Source: JADJMO01 sp016794445
GTDB taxonomy: Bacteria; Myxococcota_A; Polyangia; Polyangiales; JADJMO01
DNA length: 13,018 nt
Direction: 5' to 3'
NCBI GenBank assembly: GCA_016794445.1
Contig: JAEUKC010000214.1
Location: 1 to 13,018, forward strand
Of the stretch, positions 1 to 6,458 are shown one piece after another. The translations under genes and the position numbers were made by a program. The notes under the pieces were generated by a model that searched no databases, was not told where the DNA came from, and saw only the letters and a list, made by a program, of their open reading frames with translations. How positions within the stretch are numbered: the first letter of the stretch is position 1; each line of letters starts with the position of its first letter.

Positions 1-3000
1 GAAGTCCTCGGCTTTGCCCTCGAGCGCGCCGGTGAGGACGCGGAGCGCCTGGGCGCGCTGCCCGGTGCGGGCCACGAGCTCGGCGCGGCGGAGCATCGCC
101 GTCGCGTCGAGCGGGTCGCGGCCGGTCCAGGTGGTCATCACGCTGGTGGCCTCCTCGAGACCCGGACGGCGAGCGAGCAACCCGAAGAGGGACTCGAGCT
201 TGTCGCGCGAGTCGGGCGCGCCGACGACGGCCGCGCGGGCCGCGGTGATCTTCGCCTCGAGGTCGGTGTCGGACGTGGCAGCAACGGGCACGAACTTCAC
301 GGTGCGGTACCACTCGCGGCGCGTCTTCTGCCAGTACCCGCCGCCGCCGCCGCCACCGCCACCCCAGTCGTCGGCGCTCAGGCCCTTGTCCATCTTCTTC
401 CCGCCGCCGAGCGACGGGGGCTTGGTGGTGGCCTTCGCCGGCGGCGCGGCGGTCGCGGTCGCCGCCGGCATCGGCGACGCCTTGGCCTTGGCCTCTCCCA
501 TCGGGCCGGCCATGTCGGCGCCCGCACCGACCCCGCCGAGCCCGGCCAGCCCGTCGGTCGGCTCCGCGGTCGCGTCCCCCTTCGCGGCGGCCTCGCCCGT
601 CCAGAGCGGCGCGGCGCTGCCCGTCTTGGCGACCCCGAACGCCGAGGCCATCGCCGGGCTCTCGAGCACGATCAGCGACGTGAAGCGGCTCGGCACCGAG
701 AAGGCCTTGGAGAGCTCCACGATGCGGGTCTTCTCGACCTCACCCGGCGCCCGCGAGAGCTCCGCGATGGTGGCCGCGGCCCACACGCGCGGCACGAACG
801 CGTTGCCCGGGTCGTCGCTCGCCTTGACCGAGATGGGGATCGAGGTCTCGAACGGCTTGCCCGCGACGGTGCCCTTGAGGACCGCGGAGCCGCTCGTCTC
901 CGATGCTGCCATTCGTGCCACCACGGTCAGCTCGGAGCCAGCGCGGAGGGCCGGGAGGCGCTGCGGCGAGATGCCGTCGAGGCCCGCCGGCAGCGTGAGC
1001 ACCGCGTCACGCAGGGTGACGCCGTAGCTCGCCTCGAGGACGTCGAGCGCCGCGCTCCCGAGGGTGGCCCCCGCGGTGTAGGGCACCACGGTGCCGCCAC
1101 CACCGCGCGCCATCGCCTCGAGGCTCGCGAGGTCGGCGTCGACGCCGAGCGCCACCGCGGTGACCTGCCCGTCGCCGATGACCGACTTCACGCCCTGCTC
1201 CAGGGTGGAGGGCGAGCGCGCGCCGATCGTGGGCGCGCCGTCGCCGAGGTAGATCACGCGGAGCGCGCGGATCGGGTCCTTGCCGAGCTTGGCCGCGGTG
1301 CGGACCGCGGAGACGAGATCGCTGCCGCCCTCGGGGGAGATCCCCGCGAGGAACGTCTTCACCTCGTCGGCCGCGGGCTTGCCCGGCGCGCGAGGGCCGA
1401 CGCTCCAGGGCACGCAGTGCACGTCGCACGCGAGGACCGCGACACGATCGGCCGGGTCGGCCTCCTCGATCACCCGCGCGGCGAGCGCGCTGGCGCGGGC
1501 ATACCGCTCGCCGATCATCGACCGCGAGGCGTCGACGACGATGACGTGGGTGCGCGCGATGCCGTCCGGGAGGCGCGGGAGCTTGGGGGCGAGGGTGAGA
1601 GAGACGTACGCGGGCTCGACGCCGGCCTTGTAGGCGACCGTGGTGGCGAGCGCGTTCTCGTCCTTCTTCGCGTACTCGACGAGGAGGTCGCCCGTGGGGA
1701 CGAACGCCTTCTTGGCGTAGGTGTGCCCGCCGGTCGGGGTCGACGTGGCGGGATAGCCGAGCACCTGCACGCCCTTGGGCGCGTCGTGGCCGACCACCTG
1801 CACGTCGACGCTGAAGTCGTCGATGGGCGCCGTGCCCTCGGCGAACTGCGGCAACGAGTAGACGTAGCGCCGACCGGCCGCGGCCTTGCCGACCTTCTGC
1901 GTGTAGGCGAGCACCACCCGGCGCGTGCCCTTGGCCGGGATCGGGTAGATCTTGAGCTCCATGCGGCCGCCGGCGCGCCACTCGAGCAGCGCCGGGTCCT
2001 TCCACGGGCCGGGCACCCAGATCCACTCCTCGCGCGGCGGGGCGATCTGCGGCTGCGGCGCGGCCTTGTAGGTGACGCCCGCCCAGATCTTCTTGCCGCG
2101 GTCCTTGTCGACGAACGCGCCCTCCTCGAGCTTGCCGTCGACCTCGAGGGCCAGCTTCTCGATCTGCGCGTCGGCGGGCATGGGGAACTTGAAGATGCCC
2201 TCGAGGATCTGCGCGTCGTCGCTCTGGAACGTCTCGTCGATCTCGGTGCGCGCGAGGTCGCCCGCGATGCGCACGTGCACCGCCTGGCGCACGAGCCGGA
2301 GCGCGCGGTCGCCGTCGTCCTTGGCGCCGGGGAGGCGCGCGCGGAGCACGCCGAGGCCCGGGATCGCCGCCGCGTCGCCGGCCTCCTTGTGCTCGCCGAG
2401 CTCGGACCAGCCGAACGCCCCCGCGAGGCCGCCCGCGCTCGCCGCGACCGGCCCCGCGCCCAGGGTGGCGCCGTCGCCGCCGCCGAGGGTGAGCTCGTGG
2501 CCGGCCTCGCCGACCTTGGCCTTGCCCTTCTGCACCGCGACCGAGGTGTTCCCCCCGAGCGCGCGGAGCGCGATGCGTCCGCCCTGGGTGACCACGCCGC
2601 CGCCCGGAGCGCTGACCGTGGTCGCCGTCTCGCTGGTCGGGGTGTCGAGCACGAGCGCGCCGCCGTGCAGCCGGAGGCCGCGGTCCTTGCCCGGCTCGAT
2701 CGCGACGTCGGTCGAGCGATCGAGGGTGAGCTTGGTGCCGTCGTCGAAGGCGATCCGCGCCCGAGCGCGCGCCGTGGTGCGCAACCGCGCGCCCGGGGCG
2801 ACCGCCTCGCCCTTGTGGAGCGCGCGGGCCGCGCCCTTGTCGTCGACGACGAAGAGACCCTCGTCGTTGCCCTCGCCGATCACGGTGGCGACGCTGCCCT
2901 TCAGCTTGGACGAGACCGCCGGCGCGGTGGTGCCGAGCGGACCCCTGTTGCGGAGCGCGAGGGTGCCGACGAGCGCCGCCGCCGCGAGCGCCAGCGCCGC

Positions 3001-3393
3001 GCCGGTGCGTCGGTGCGCGCGGAGCGTGTGGACGATGCCGACCGGCGCGAGGGGGCGCGCGGGGGCCGGCTCCTGCACCGAAGGCGCGGGCTTGTCAGCA
3101 TTGGCAGCATCACCGAGCGCGTCGGGGTGCGGCGCGCCGAGCAGCGTCTCTCCGCCGGCAGCGGGGCGTCGCGCGTCGATCGCGGCCAGCACGCGGGCCT
3201 CGAGATCGGCCGGCGGCTCGTAGTCCACGCCGGCCTTCTCGACCCGCGAGACCACCCACGCGGCGTCGTGGAGGCGATCGCGACAGACGTCGCAGCCCTC
3301 GACGTGCTCGGCCAGCTCCGCGGGCAACTCGCCCTCGAGCGCCTCCGGCAGGCGCTCCGCGACCTCGGTGCAGAGTTCGGTTTCCATCTTCAT
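1..3393 (-). CDS. Membrane anti-sigma factor fused to FecR-like, VIT and VWA domains (3' end outside window)
   Basis: The frame is open from ATG at 3393 to the window edge, about 1130 residues, so the C-terminus is missing. Domains in order, by approximate residue: a zinc-binding anti-sigma segment with an H-x3-C-x2-C motif (H30, C34, C37); a Pro/Ala linker; one hydrophobic helix at 131-147 flanked by HRR and RNR; a FecR-like domain at 165-310; a VIT domain at 365-500; a VWA domain at 613-785 with MIDAS DASRS (620-624) and a second Asp in LGDGAP; an Ala/Pro/Gly-rich stretch with nine glycines between tryptophans (about 1009-1020); then a helical, TPR-like tail. Known for the families: such zinc domains hold ECF sigma factors, and VIT/VWA pairs bind proteins. 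Inferred: the N-terminus is cytoplasmic and holds the adjacent sigma factor, and the rest is periplasmic and senses envelope state. The start overlaps the sigma stop (ATGA). A second ATG at 3387 sits at a better distance from AAGGG, so the start is uncertain by two codons. Confidence 0.88.
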   Translation of the reverse strand, partial: MKMETELCTEVAERLPEALEGELPAELAEHVEGCDVCRDRLHDAAWVVSRVEKAGVDYEPPADLEARVLAAIDARRPAAGGETLLGAPHPDALGDAANADKPAPSVQEPAPARPLAPVGIVHTLRAHRRTGAALALAAAALVGTLALRNRGPLGTTAPAVSSKLKGSVATVIGEGNDEGLFVVDDKGAARALHKGEAVAPGARLRTTARARARIAFDDGTKLTLDRSTDVAIEPGKDRGLRLHGGALVLDTPTSETATTVSAPGGGVVTQGGRIALRALGGNTSVAVQKGKAKVGEAGHELTLGGGDGATLGAGPVAASAGGLAGAFGWSELGEHKEAGDAAAIPGLGVLRARLPGAKDDGDRALRLVRQAVHVRIAGDLARTEIDETFQSDDAQILEGIFKFPMPADAQIEKLALEVDGKLEEGAFVDKDRGKKIWAGVTYKAAPQPQIAPPREEWIWVPGPWKDPALLEWRAGGRMELKIYPIPAKGTRRVVLAYTQKVGKAAAGRRYVYSLPQFAEGTAPIDDFSVDVQVVGHDAPKGVQVLGYPATSTPTGGHTYAKKAFVPTGDLLVEYAKKDENALATTVAYKAGVEPAYVSLTLAPKLPRLPDGIARTHVIVVDASRSMIGERYARASALAARVIEEADPADRVAVLACDVHCVPWSVGPRAPGKPAADEVKTFLAGISPEGGSDLVSAVRTAAKLGKDPIRALRVIYLGDGAPTIGARSPSTLEQGVKSVIGDGQVTAVALGVDADLASLEAMARGGGGTVVPYTAGATLGSAALDVLEASYGVTLRDAVLTLPAGLDGISPQRLPALRAGSELTVVARMAASETSGSAVLKGTVAGKPFETSIPISVKASDDPGNAFVPRVWAAATIAELSRAPGEVEKTRIVELSKAFSVPSRFTSLIVLESPAMASAFGVAKTGSAAPLWTGEAAAKGDATAEPTDGLAGLGGVGAGADMAGPMGEAKAKASPMPAATATAAPPAKATTKPPSLGGGKKMDKGLSADDWGGGGGGGGGYWQKTRREWYRTVKFVPVAATSDTDLEAKITAARAAVVGAPDSRDKLESLFGLLARRPGLEEATSVMTTWTGRDPLDATAMLRRAELVARTGQRAQALRVLTGALEGKAEDF
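337..363 (-). repeat. Short GCC/GGC trinucleotide run encoding nine glycines
   Basis: Nine consecutive Gly codons on the minus strand (mostly GGC, with two GGT and one GGG), bracketed by Trp on one side and Tyr-Trp on the other. The run lies in the low-complexity region between the VWA domain and the C-terminal helical part of the large protein. It probably encodes a flexible hinge, and such runs can vary in length by slippage. Nothing suggests a separate genetic element. Confidence 0.7.
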
Positions 3394-4019
3394 CGTCCCT
3401 TCGGCTGAGAGTCATGGAGCCGCTCGCGCAGACGCGCCACGGCACGGCCCACGCGCTGACGCGCCGCGGCCTCTTCGATCCCGCACGCCGCGCCCACCTC
3501 CCGGAACGAGAGATCGGAGACGTAGCGGAGCAACAGGGCTTCGCGCTCGGTGGGGCGCAGCTCGGCGAGCGCATCCCGCAGGATCTGGGCGTCGTGCGCG
3601 CCCTCGACCAGCGTGTCGGGCCCGTCCTTCGGGGCCTCGTCGCGGGCGAGGTCGCGGCGCCGGGCCTGTCGCGTGCGGACCTCGAGTCGCTTCGCGCACA
3701 GGCGTCGGGCGATCCCGAACACCCACGCGCGCGGCGAGCCCTCGGCCCGGTAGCTCGCCATCGCGTCGTACGCGGTGAGCAAGGCCTCCTGGACCATCTC
3801 GTCGGCCTCGGCCTGGCTGCGCAAGAGGACGAAGCAGAGGCGCCCGAGGGCCGCTCCGTGCACGCGCGCCATCGCCGCGATCGCGGCGCGCCCGTCTCCT
3901 CTCGCGAGGGCCTCGTGGATGGGGCGGTCCTCTTCCGAGCAGTCGGGGGTGGGCATGGGGAGGGTCGGGGGGGGCCCGACCGCCGCATCCTCGGCCAGTG
4001 TCAGGGTCTGCGCAATCAT
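3390..4019 (-). CDS. ECF-type (group 4) RNA polymerase sigma factor
   Basis: A protein of 209 residues, typical of ECF sigma factors. Region 2 lies at about residues 45-110 and includes DEMVQEALLTAYDAMASYR and the SPRAWVFGIARRL segment. Region 4 lies at about 148-202, with LRPTEREALLLRYVSDLSF followed by the helix-turn-helix FREVGAACGIEEAAARQRV. The first 30 residues are a variable, acidic and Pro-rich extension. The start at 4019 is chosen because GGAG lies 5 bases upstream; the frame stays open further upstream, but that extension is low-complexity Arg/Ser/Ala sequence and runs antisense to the divergent gene. The stop overlaps the next start (ATGA), so the two products are probably made by coupled translation. 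By family knowledge the protein directs RNA polymerase to a small regulon once released from its anti-sigma partner. The regulon is unknown; such pairs often control their own promoter. Confidence 0.93.
   Translation of the reverse strand: MIAQTLTLAEDAAVGPPPTLPMPTPDCSEEDRPIHEALARGDGRAAIAAMARVHGAALGRLCFVLLRSQAEADEMVQEALLTAYDAMASYRAEGSPRAWVFGIARRLCAKRLEVRTRQARRRDLARDEAPKDGPDTLVEGAHDAQILRDALAELRPTEREALLLRYVSDLSFREVGAACGIEEAAARQRVGRAVARLRERLHDSQPKGR
3397..3402 (-). promoter_or_regulatory. Shine-Dalgarno for the anti-sigma/VWA gene
   Basis: GAAGGG on the minus strand lies inside the last codons of the sigma gene. It ends 3 bases before ATG 3393 and 9 bases before ATG 3387. The second spacing is more usual, so ribosomes arriving from the sigma gene may start at either ATG. 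Confidence 0.45.
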
Positions 4020-4024
4020 GCGGT

Positions 4025-4028
4025 CTCC
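4025..4028 (-). promoter_or_regulatory. Shine-Dalgarno GGAG deciding the sigma factor start
   Basis: GGAG on the minus strand is separated by 5 bases from ATG 4019. It is the clearest ribosome binding site in the window and fixes the sigma start well inside a longer open frame. Confidence 0.6.
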
Positions 4029-4046
4029 ATGTGGCGGTGGGACGCG

Positions 4047-4061
4047 CGTTCGTGACGAACG
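4047..4061. promoter_or_regulatory. 15-bp perfect inverted repeat in the divergent sigma / coiled-coil intergenic region
   Basis: CGTTCG-TGA-CGAACG, two 6-base arms around a 3-base centre. It lies in the 67-base gap between the sigma start (4019) and the divergent GTG at 4087. It overlaps the possible -35 of the plus-strand gene and sits 28 bases before the sigma start. It looks like a dimer binding site (operator), but no regulator can be assigned. The GAAC half also resembles the GGAAC-type -35 used by many ECF sigma factors, although I could not find a convincing -10 at the right spacing. Confidence 0.4.
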
Positions 4062-4080
4062 ATCTTCCAGGTGGTACGCC
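4052..4080 (+). promoter_or_regulatory. Possible promoter of the coiled-coil/methyltransferase genes, leaderless arrangement
   Basis: GTGACG (4052-4057, four of six matches to TTGACA), a 17-base spacer, then TACGCC (4075-4080), where only the TA step matches a -10 box. The TA begins 12 bases before GTG 4087. The same GGTAC-to-start layout recurs before the genes at 5505 and 12678, and that recurrence is the main support. The -10 hexamer itself is weak. Confidence 0.35.
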
Positions 4081-4086
4081 GAGCGG

Positions 4087-4887
4087 GTGAGCCAGAGCAG
4101 AAGGCCTGCCCGCACCACCGTGCCCCGGGCCCGATCGGCTGGTTCGAAGTCGCCGGCACCGGCGCCGAGGGTGGTGAGCCCGCACGCCGTGACCCGACCC
4201 GCCGTCGCGCCGACGAGCGCCCAGCTGTCGGTGCTGGTGCGCAAGATCGCCGACCTCGAGGCCAAGAACGCCCGGGTGGAGGCCGACCGCGCCGCCGACG
4301 CGGAGCAGATCGGCCGCCTGCTCGCGGCGACCGCCGACGCCGAGGCCCGCGCGCGCGTGCTCGAGGCGCGGCTCGAGAAGGAGCGCAAGCGCGGCACCGA
4401 CGTGCACGGTCGGCTGCTCGGCGCGGCGCTCGCTTCGCTCCGTGAGGGCCTGTCCCCGGGCGAGGGTGACGCGGTGATCGGCGAGCTCGATCAACTGCTG
4501 CGCACCACGCTCGCCACCATCGAGACCCTGCACGACCACGCCGACGCGGTGGAGCAGCTCGCCGAGGTCACCAAGATCTCGGCCCAGAAGCACAACGAGG
4601 CCATCGTCGCGCGCACCTTCGCGGCGGTGGCCGCGCGTGCACACGCCACCCAGGCCGAGATCGAGACCGTCGACGGGCTGCTCGCCGGCGTGACGGAGCA
4701 GGCGCGCAGCGTGCGCAAGCTCCAGGCCTCGCTCGACGACGCGCGCGCCACCCTGATCGCCCAGGTCGGGCAGGTCGTCGCCGCGGTGCGCACGCTCCGG
4801 GTGGTGACGGGGAGCCTGGCCACGGGGGCTCCACCGGCGCTTCCTTCCAGGAGTCGACGACCGCCGAAGAGGGTCACCAAGTCGTGA
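4087..4887 (+). CDS. Alpha-helical coiled-coil protein of unknown function
   Basis: I do not recognise this protein. It has 266 residues from GTG 4087. The first 40 residues are basic and rich in Pro, Ala, Arg and Ser, probably disordered. Residues about 43-105 form a strong predicted coiled coil (Leu/Ile/Val at regular spacing among Glu, Arg and Ala, e.g. VRKIADLEAKNARVEADR). A second long helical part covers about 130-240. The last 13 residues are again basic (SRSRRPPKRVTKS). There is no signal peptide or membrane helix, so it should be cytoplasmic; the basic ends could bind nucleic acid, membrane or an acidic partner (inference). The frame is open far upstream, but that part is antisense to the sigma gene; GTG 4171 and GTG 4174 are alternative starts. 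It overlaps the methyltransferase by GTGA, so the two are probably co-translated. Confidence 0.75.
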   Translation: MSQSRRPARTTVPRARSAGSKSPAPAPRVVSPHAVTRPAVAPTSAQLSVLVRKIADLEAKNARVEADRAADAEQIGRLLAATADAEARARVLEARLEKERKRGTDVHGRLLGAALASLREGLSPGEGDAVIGELDQLLRTTLATIETLHDHADAVEQLAEVTKISAQKHNEAIVARTFAAVAARAHATQAEIETVDGLLAGVTEQARSVRKLQASLDDARATLIAQVGQVVAAVRTLRVVTGSLATGAPPALPSRSRRPPKRVTKS

Positions 4888-5489
4888 GCGTGCTCGCCAA
4901 GCTGGGCTCACCCGCCGCCAACCGCAACCGTGGGCCGATCCTCGCCGTGCTCGCCCGGGTGCTCCCGAGTGAGGGCACCGTGCTCGAGATCGCCAGCGGA
5001 TCGGGGCAGCACGTGGTGTTCTTCGCCGACGCGCTGCCCGCGTTGCGGTTCGTCCCGAGCGACCCGGATCCGAGCGCGAGGGACAGCATCGAGGCGTACC
5101 GCGCCGAGGCAGGCCTCGCGAACGTGGAGGCGGCGCTCGCGCTCGACGTGCGCGAGACTCCGTGGCCGATCTCCACCTGCGACGCGGTCGTCGCGATCAA
5201 CATGGTGCACATCTCGCCGTGGGAGGCGACCCTCGCGCTGCTCGACGGGGCAGCCGCGCGTCTCCCGGCGGGCGGCCCGCTCGTCCTCTACGGTCCGTAC
5301 CGCGTGGGAGGCGTGCACACGGCGGAGAGCAACGCGCGGTTCGACGAGGGCCTCCGCGCGCGCGACCCGGCGTGGGGAGTCCGCGACCTCGAAGCCGTCC
5401 TCGCGGCGGCCGCCGAGCGGGGCCTCGTCGAGAGCGAGCGCGTCGCGATGCCCGCCAACAACCTCACGGTGGTGCTGCGGCGCGGGTGA
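4884..5489 (+). CDS. DUF938-family SAM-dependent methyltransferase
   Basis: A protein of 201 residues, the usual length of the DUF938 (UPF0585, METTL26-like) family. Family hallmarks visible in order are SPAANRNRGPI near the N-terminus, SAM-binding motif I VLEIASGSGQH (about 33-43), INMVHISPWEA (105-115), LYGPYRVGGVHTAESN (135-150), RARDPAWGVRDLE (158-170) and MPANN (189-193). It should be a cytoplasmic class I methyltransferase fold; the substrate of the family is not established as far as I know. The start is GTG 4884, sharing bases with the upstream stop, with GAGGG 10 bases before it. The overlap makes translational coupling to the coiled-coil gene likely. No signs of truncation or transfer. 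Confidence 0.93.
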   Translation: MSVLAKLGSPAANRNRGPILAVLARVLPSEGTVLEIASGSGQHVVFFADALPALRFVPSDPDPSARDSIEAYRAEAGLANVEAALALDVRETPWPISTCDAVVAINMVHISPWEATLALLDGAAARLPAGGPLVLYGPYRVGGVHTAESNARFDEGLRARDPAWGVRDLEAVLAAAAERGLVESERVAMPANNLTVVLRRG

Positions 5490-5491
5490 GG

Positions 5492-5497
5492 TACGGT
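5492..5497 (+). promoter_or_regulatory. Possible -10 element (TACGGT) for a leaderless lipoprotein transcript
   Basis: TACGGT begins 13 bases before ATG 5505 and just after the methyltransferase stop, leaving 7 bases between the hexamer and the start codon. No Shine-Dalgarno is at a normal distance; a GAGG lies 13 bases upstream, too far. No -35 is evident. The gene may also be read through from upstream. Confidence 0.35.
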
Positions 5498-5504
5498 CTC
5501 GGTC

Positions 5505-5936
5505 ATGCTCCGCGTCCTCGGTGCGTGCTCGCTGGTCCTCTGCGTCGGCTGCAAGGAGGCGTCGACGCCCATCATCGATCCGAAGGAGGGGCCGACCTCG
5601 GCGCCCCCGCCGCCGACGGCGACCGCCAGCACGCCGCCCAAGCCAGCCCCGTCCGCCGTCGCCTCCACCTACCCCGCGCACACCGACGCGTGCACGACCG
5701 ACGCCGACTGTGGCTCGACCTTCTACGGGCCCGACTGCTGCTTCCGCTGCGAGACCGCCGTCGGCGACCACGCGTGGATCGCGAAGGTCGACGCCCACTG
5801 CAAGGCCGCCGAGAAGGCGGGGACGGTGAAGGGCTGCTCGCCCACCATCTGCGGAGGCGCCCCGTCACCGAAGTCGGGACAGCTCGGCTACATCAACGCC
5901 ATCCCCCGGTGCGCCGCCGGGCACTGCAAGAAATGA
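5505..5936 (+). CDS. Small Cys-rich lipoprotein
   Basis: A predicted exported protein of 143 residues. The N-terminus MLRVLGACSLVLCVGC fits a short lipoprotein signal with Cys16 as the lipidated residue, though position -3 is Cys instead of the usual Leu. A Pro/Ala/Thr/Ser-rich tether (about 28-58) follows. The C-terminal domain (60-143) contains ten cysteines, opening with CTTDADCGS, then a CC-F-R-C cluster, probably disulfide-bonded outside the cytoplasm. The opening motif resembles the CTSDxDC repeats of the lipoprotein at 9104-10393, a style common in myxobacterial surface proteins. It starts 15 bases after the methyltransferase stop and ends one base before the carbonic-anhydrase-like gene. 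Function unknown. Confidence 0.85.
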   Translation: MLRVLGACSLVLCVGCKEASTPIIDPKEGPTSAPPPPTATASTPPKPAPSAVASTYPAHTDACTTDADCGSTFYGPDCCFRCETAVGDHAWIAKVDAHCKAAEKAGTVKGCSPTICGGAPSPKSGQLGYINAIPRCAAGHCKK

Positions 5937-5937
5937 C

Positions 5938-6381
5938 ATGCGTTTCCGCGCTCCCATACCGTTCGAGCCCTCGCACCCCGACGCGCTCGCGATGTACTGC
6001 TCCGACGGGCGCTTCACCCACGCGGTGGAGGCGCTGCTCGCGGAGCTCGGCTACCCGCGCCTCGACACCCTCACGGTCCCCGGCGGCCCCGCGGTGCTCT
6101 CCATCGCGACCGCGAGCCTCGGCACGTTCGACGTGGTGCGCAACGCGCTCTCGTTCCTGGTGACCGGCCACGCGATCGCCCACGTGGTGCTCATCGCCCA
6201 CGACTCCTGCGGCTACTACAAGCAACGCTTCCCCTACGAGTCGGCCGAGGCCATGCACCGCCGGCAGGTCGGCGACCTCGAGGCTGCGTCCAAGTGGATC
6301 CGGGGCGAGCACCGCAAGGTGGAGGTGACCAAGTTCTTCGCGCGGCGGGCCGAACACGTCGAGTTCGAGCGGATCGAGTGA
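5938..6381 (+). CDS. Short beta-carbonic-anhydrase-like protein
   Basis: A protein of 147 residues with the beta-class active-site signature: CSDGR (C21, D23, R25), matching C-x-D-x-R, and HDSCG (H88, C91), matching H-x-x-C. In known beta-carbonic anhydrases these are the zinc ligands (Cys, His, Cys) and the Asp-Arg dyad, and the enzyme interconverts CO2 and bicarbonate. The protein is shorter than typical family members (about 200 or more residues). It lacks the usual RNAGN segment, having VPGGPAVLS there, so catalysis is likely but not certain; it may belong to a divergent subfamily. There is no signal peptide, so it should be cytoplasmic. The start codon follows the lipoprotein stop after a single base and there is no strong ribosome binding site, which suggests translation by re-initiation. 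Confidence 0.83.
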   Translation: MRFRAPIPFEPSHPDALAMYCSDGRFTHAVEALLAELGYPRLDTLTVPGGPAVLSIATASLGTFDVVRNALSFLVTGHAIAHVVLIAHDSCGYYKQRFPYESAEAMHRRQVGDLEAASKWIRGEHRKVEVTKFFARRAEHVEFERIE

Positions 6382-6394
6382 CGCAACGGCACAG

Positions 6395-6419
6395 CTCGGC
6401 GCGAGCGGAGGTCGCCGAG
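6395..6419 (+). terminator. Possible hairpin after the carbonic-anhydrase-like gene
   Basis: CTCGGCG (6395-6401) and CGCCGAG (6413-6419) form a perfect 7-base stem with an 11-base loop, 14 bases after the stop codon. There is no run of T after it, so it is not a standard intrinsic terminator. It could stabilise the transcript end or mark Rho-dependent termination. Such stems also arise by chance in sequence this GC-rich. Confidence 0.25.
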
Positions 6420-6446
6420 AGTCCCGCCGTCTCCGCGAAGACGTCG

Positions 6447-6452
6447 TAGAGT
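6447..6452 (+). promoter_or_regulatory. Possible -10 element (TAGAGT) for the histidine kinase gene
   Basis: TAGAGT (four of six matches to TATAAT) begins 12 bases before GTG 6459, leaving 6 bases to the start codon. Its TAG is also the in-frame stop that limits the kinase start. No Shine-Dalgarno and no convincing -35 are visible. Confidence 0.35.
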
Positions 6453-6458
6453 GATCGG

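Noticed and set aside
14..1027. A 337-codon plus-strand frame rich in Pro, Ala and Ser
   Set aside because: Antisense to the C-terminal part of the large VWA protein; the Pro run is only the complement of the Gly run.
1417..3408. A 663-codon open frame on the plus strand
   Set aside because: Antisense to the VIT/VWA protein; low-complexity Arg/Ala/Val/Asp product without motifs.
3775..4086. Upstream extension of the coiled-coil gene to ATG 3775
   Set aside because: It would cover most of the sigma gene in antisense and adds only low-complexity sequence; GTG 4087 lies just after the intergenic region.
4020..4397. Longer N-terminus for the sigma factor
   Set aside because: The extra 126 residues are Ser/Arg/Ala-rich antisense sequence of the coiled-coil gene, and GGAG fixes the start at 4019.
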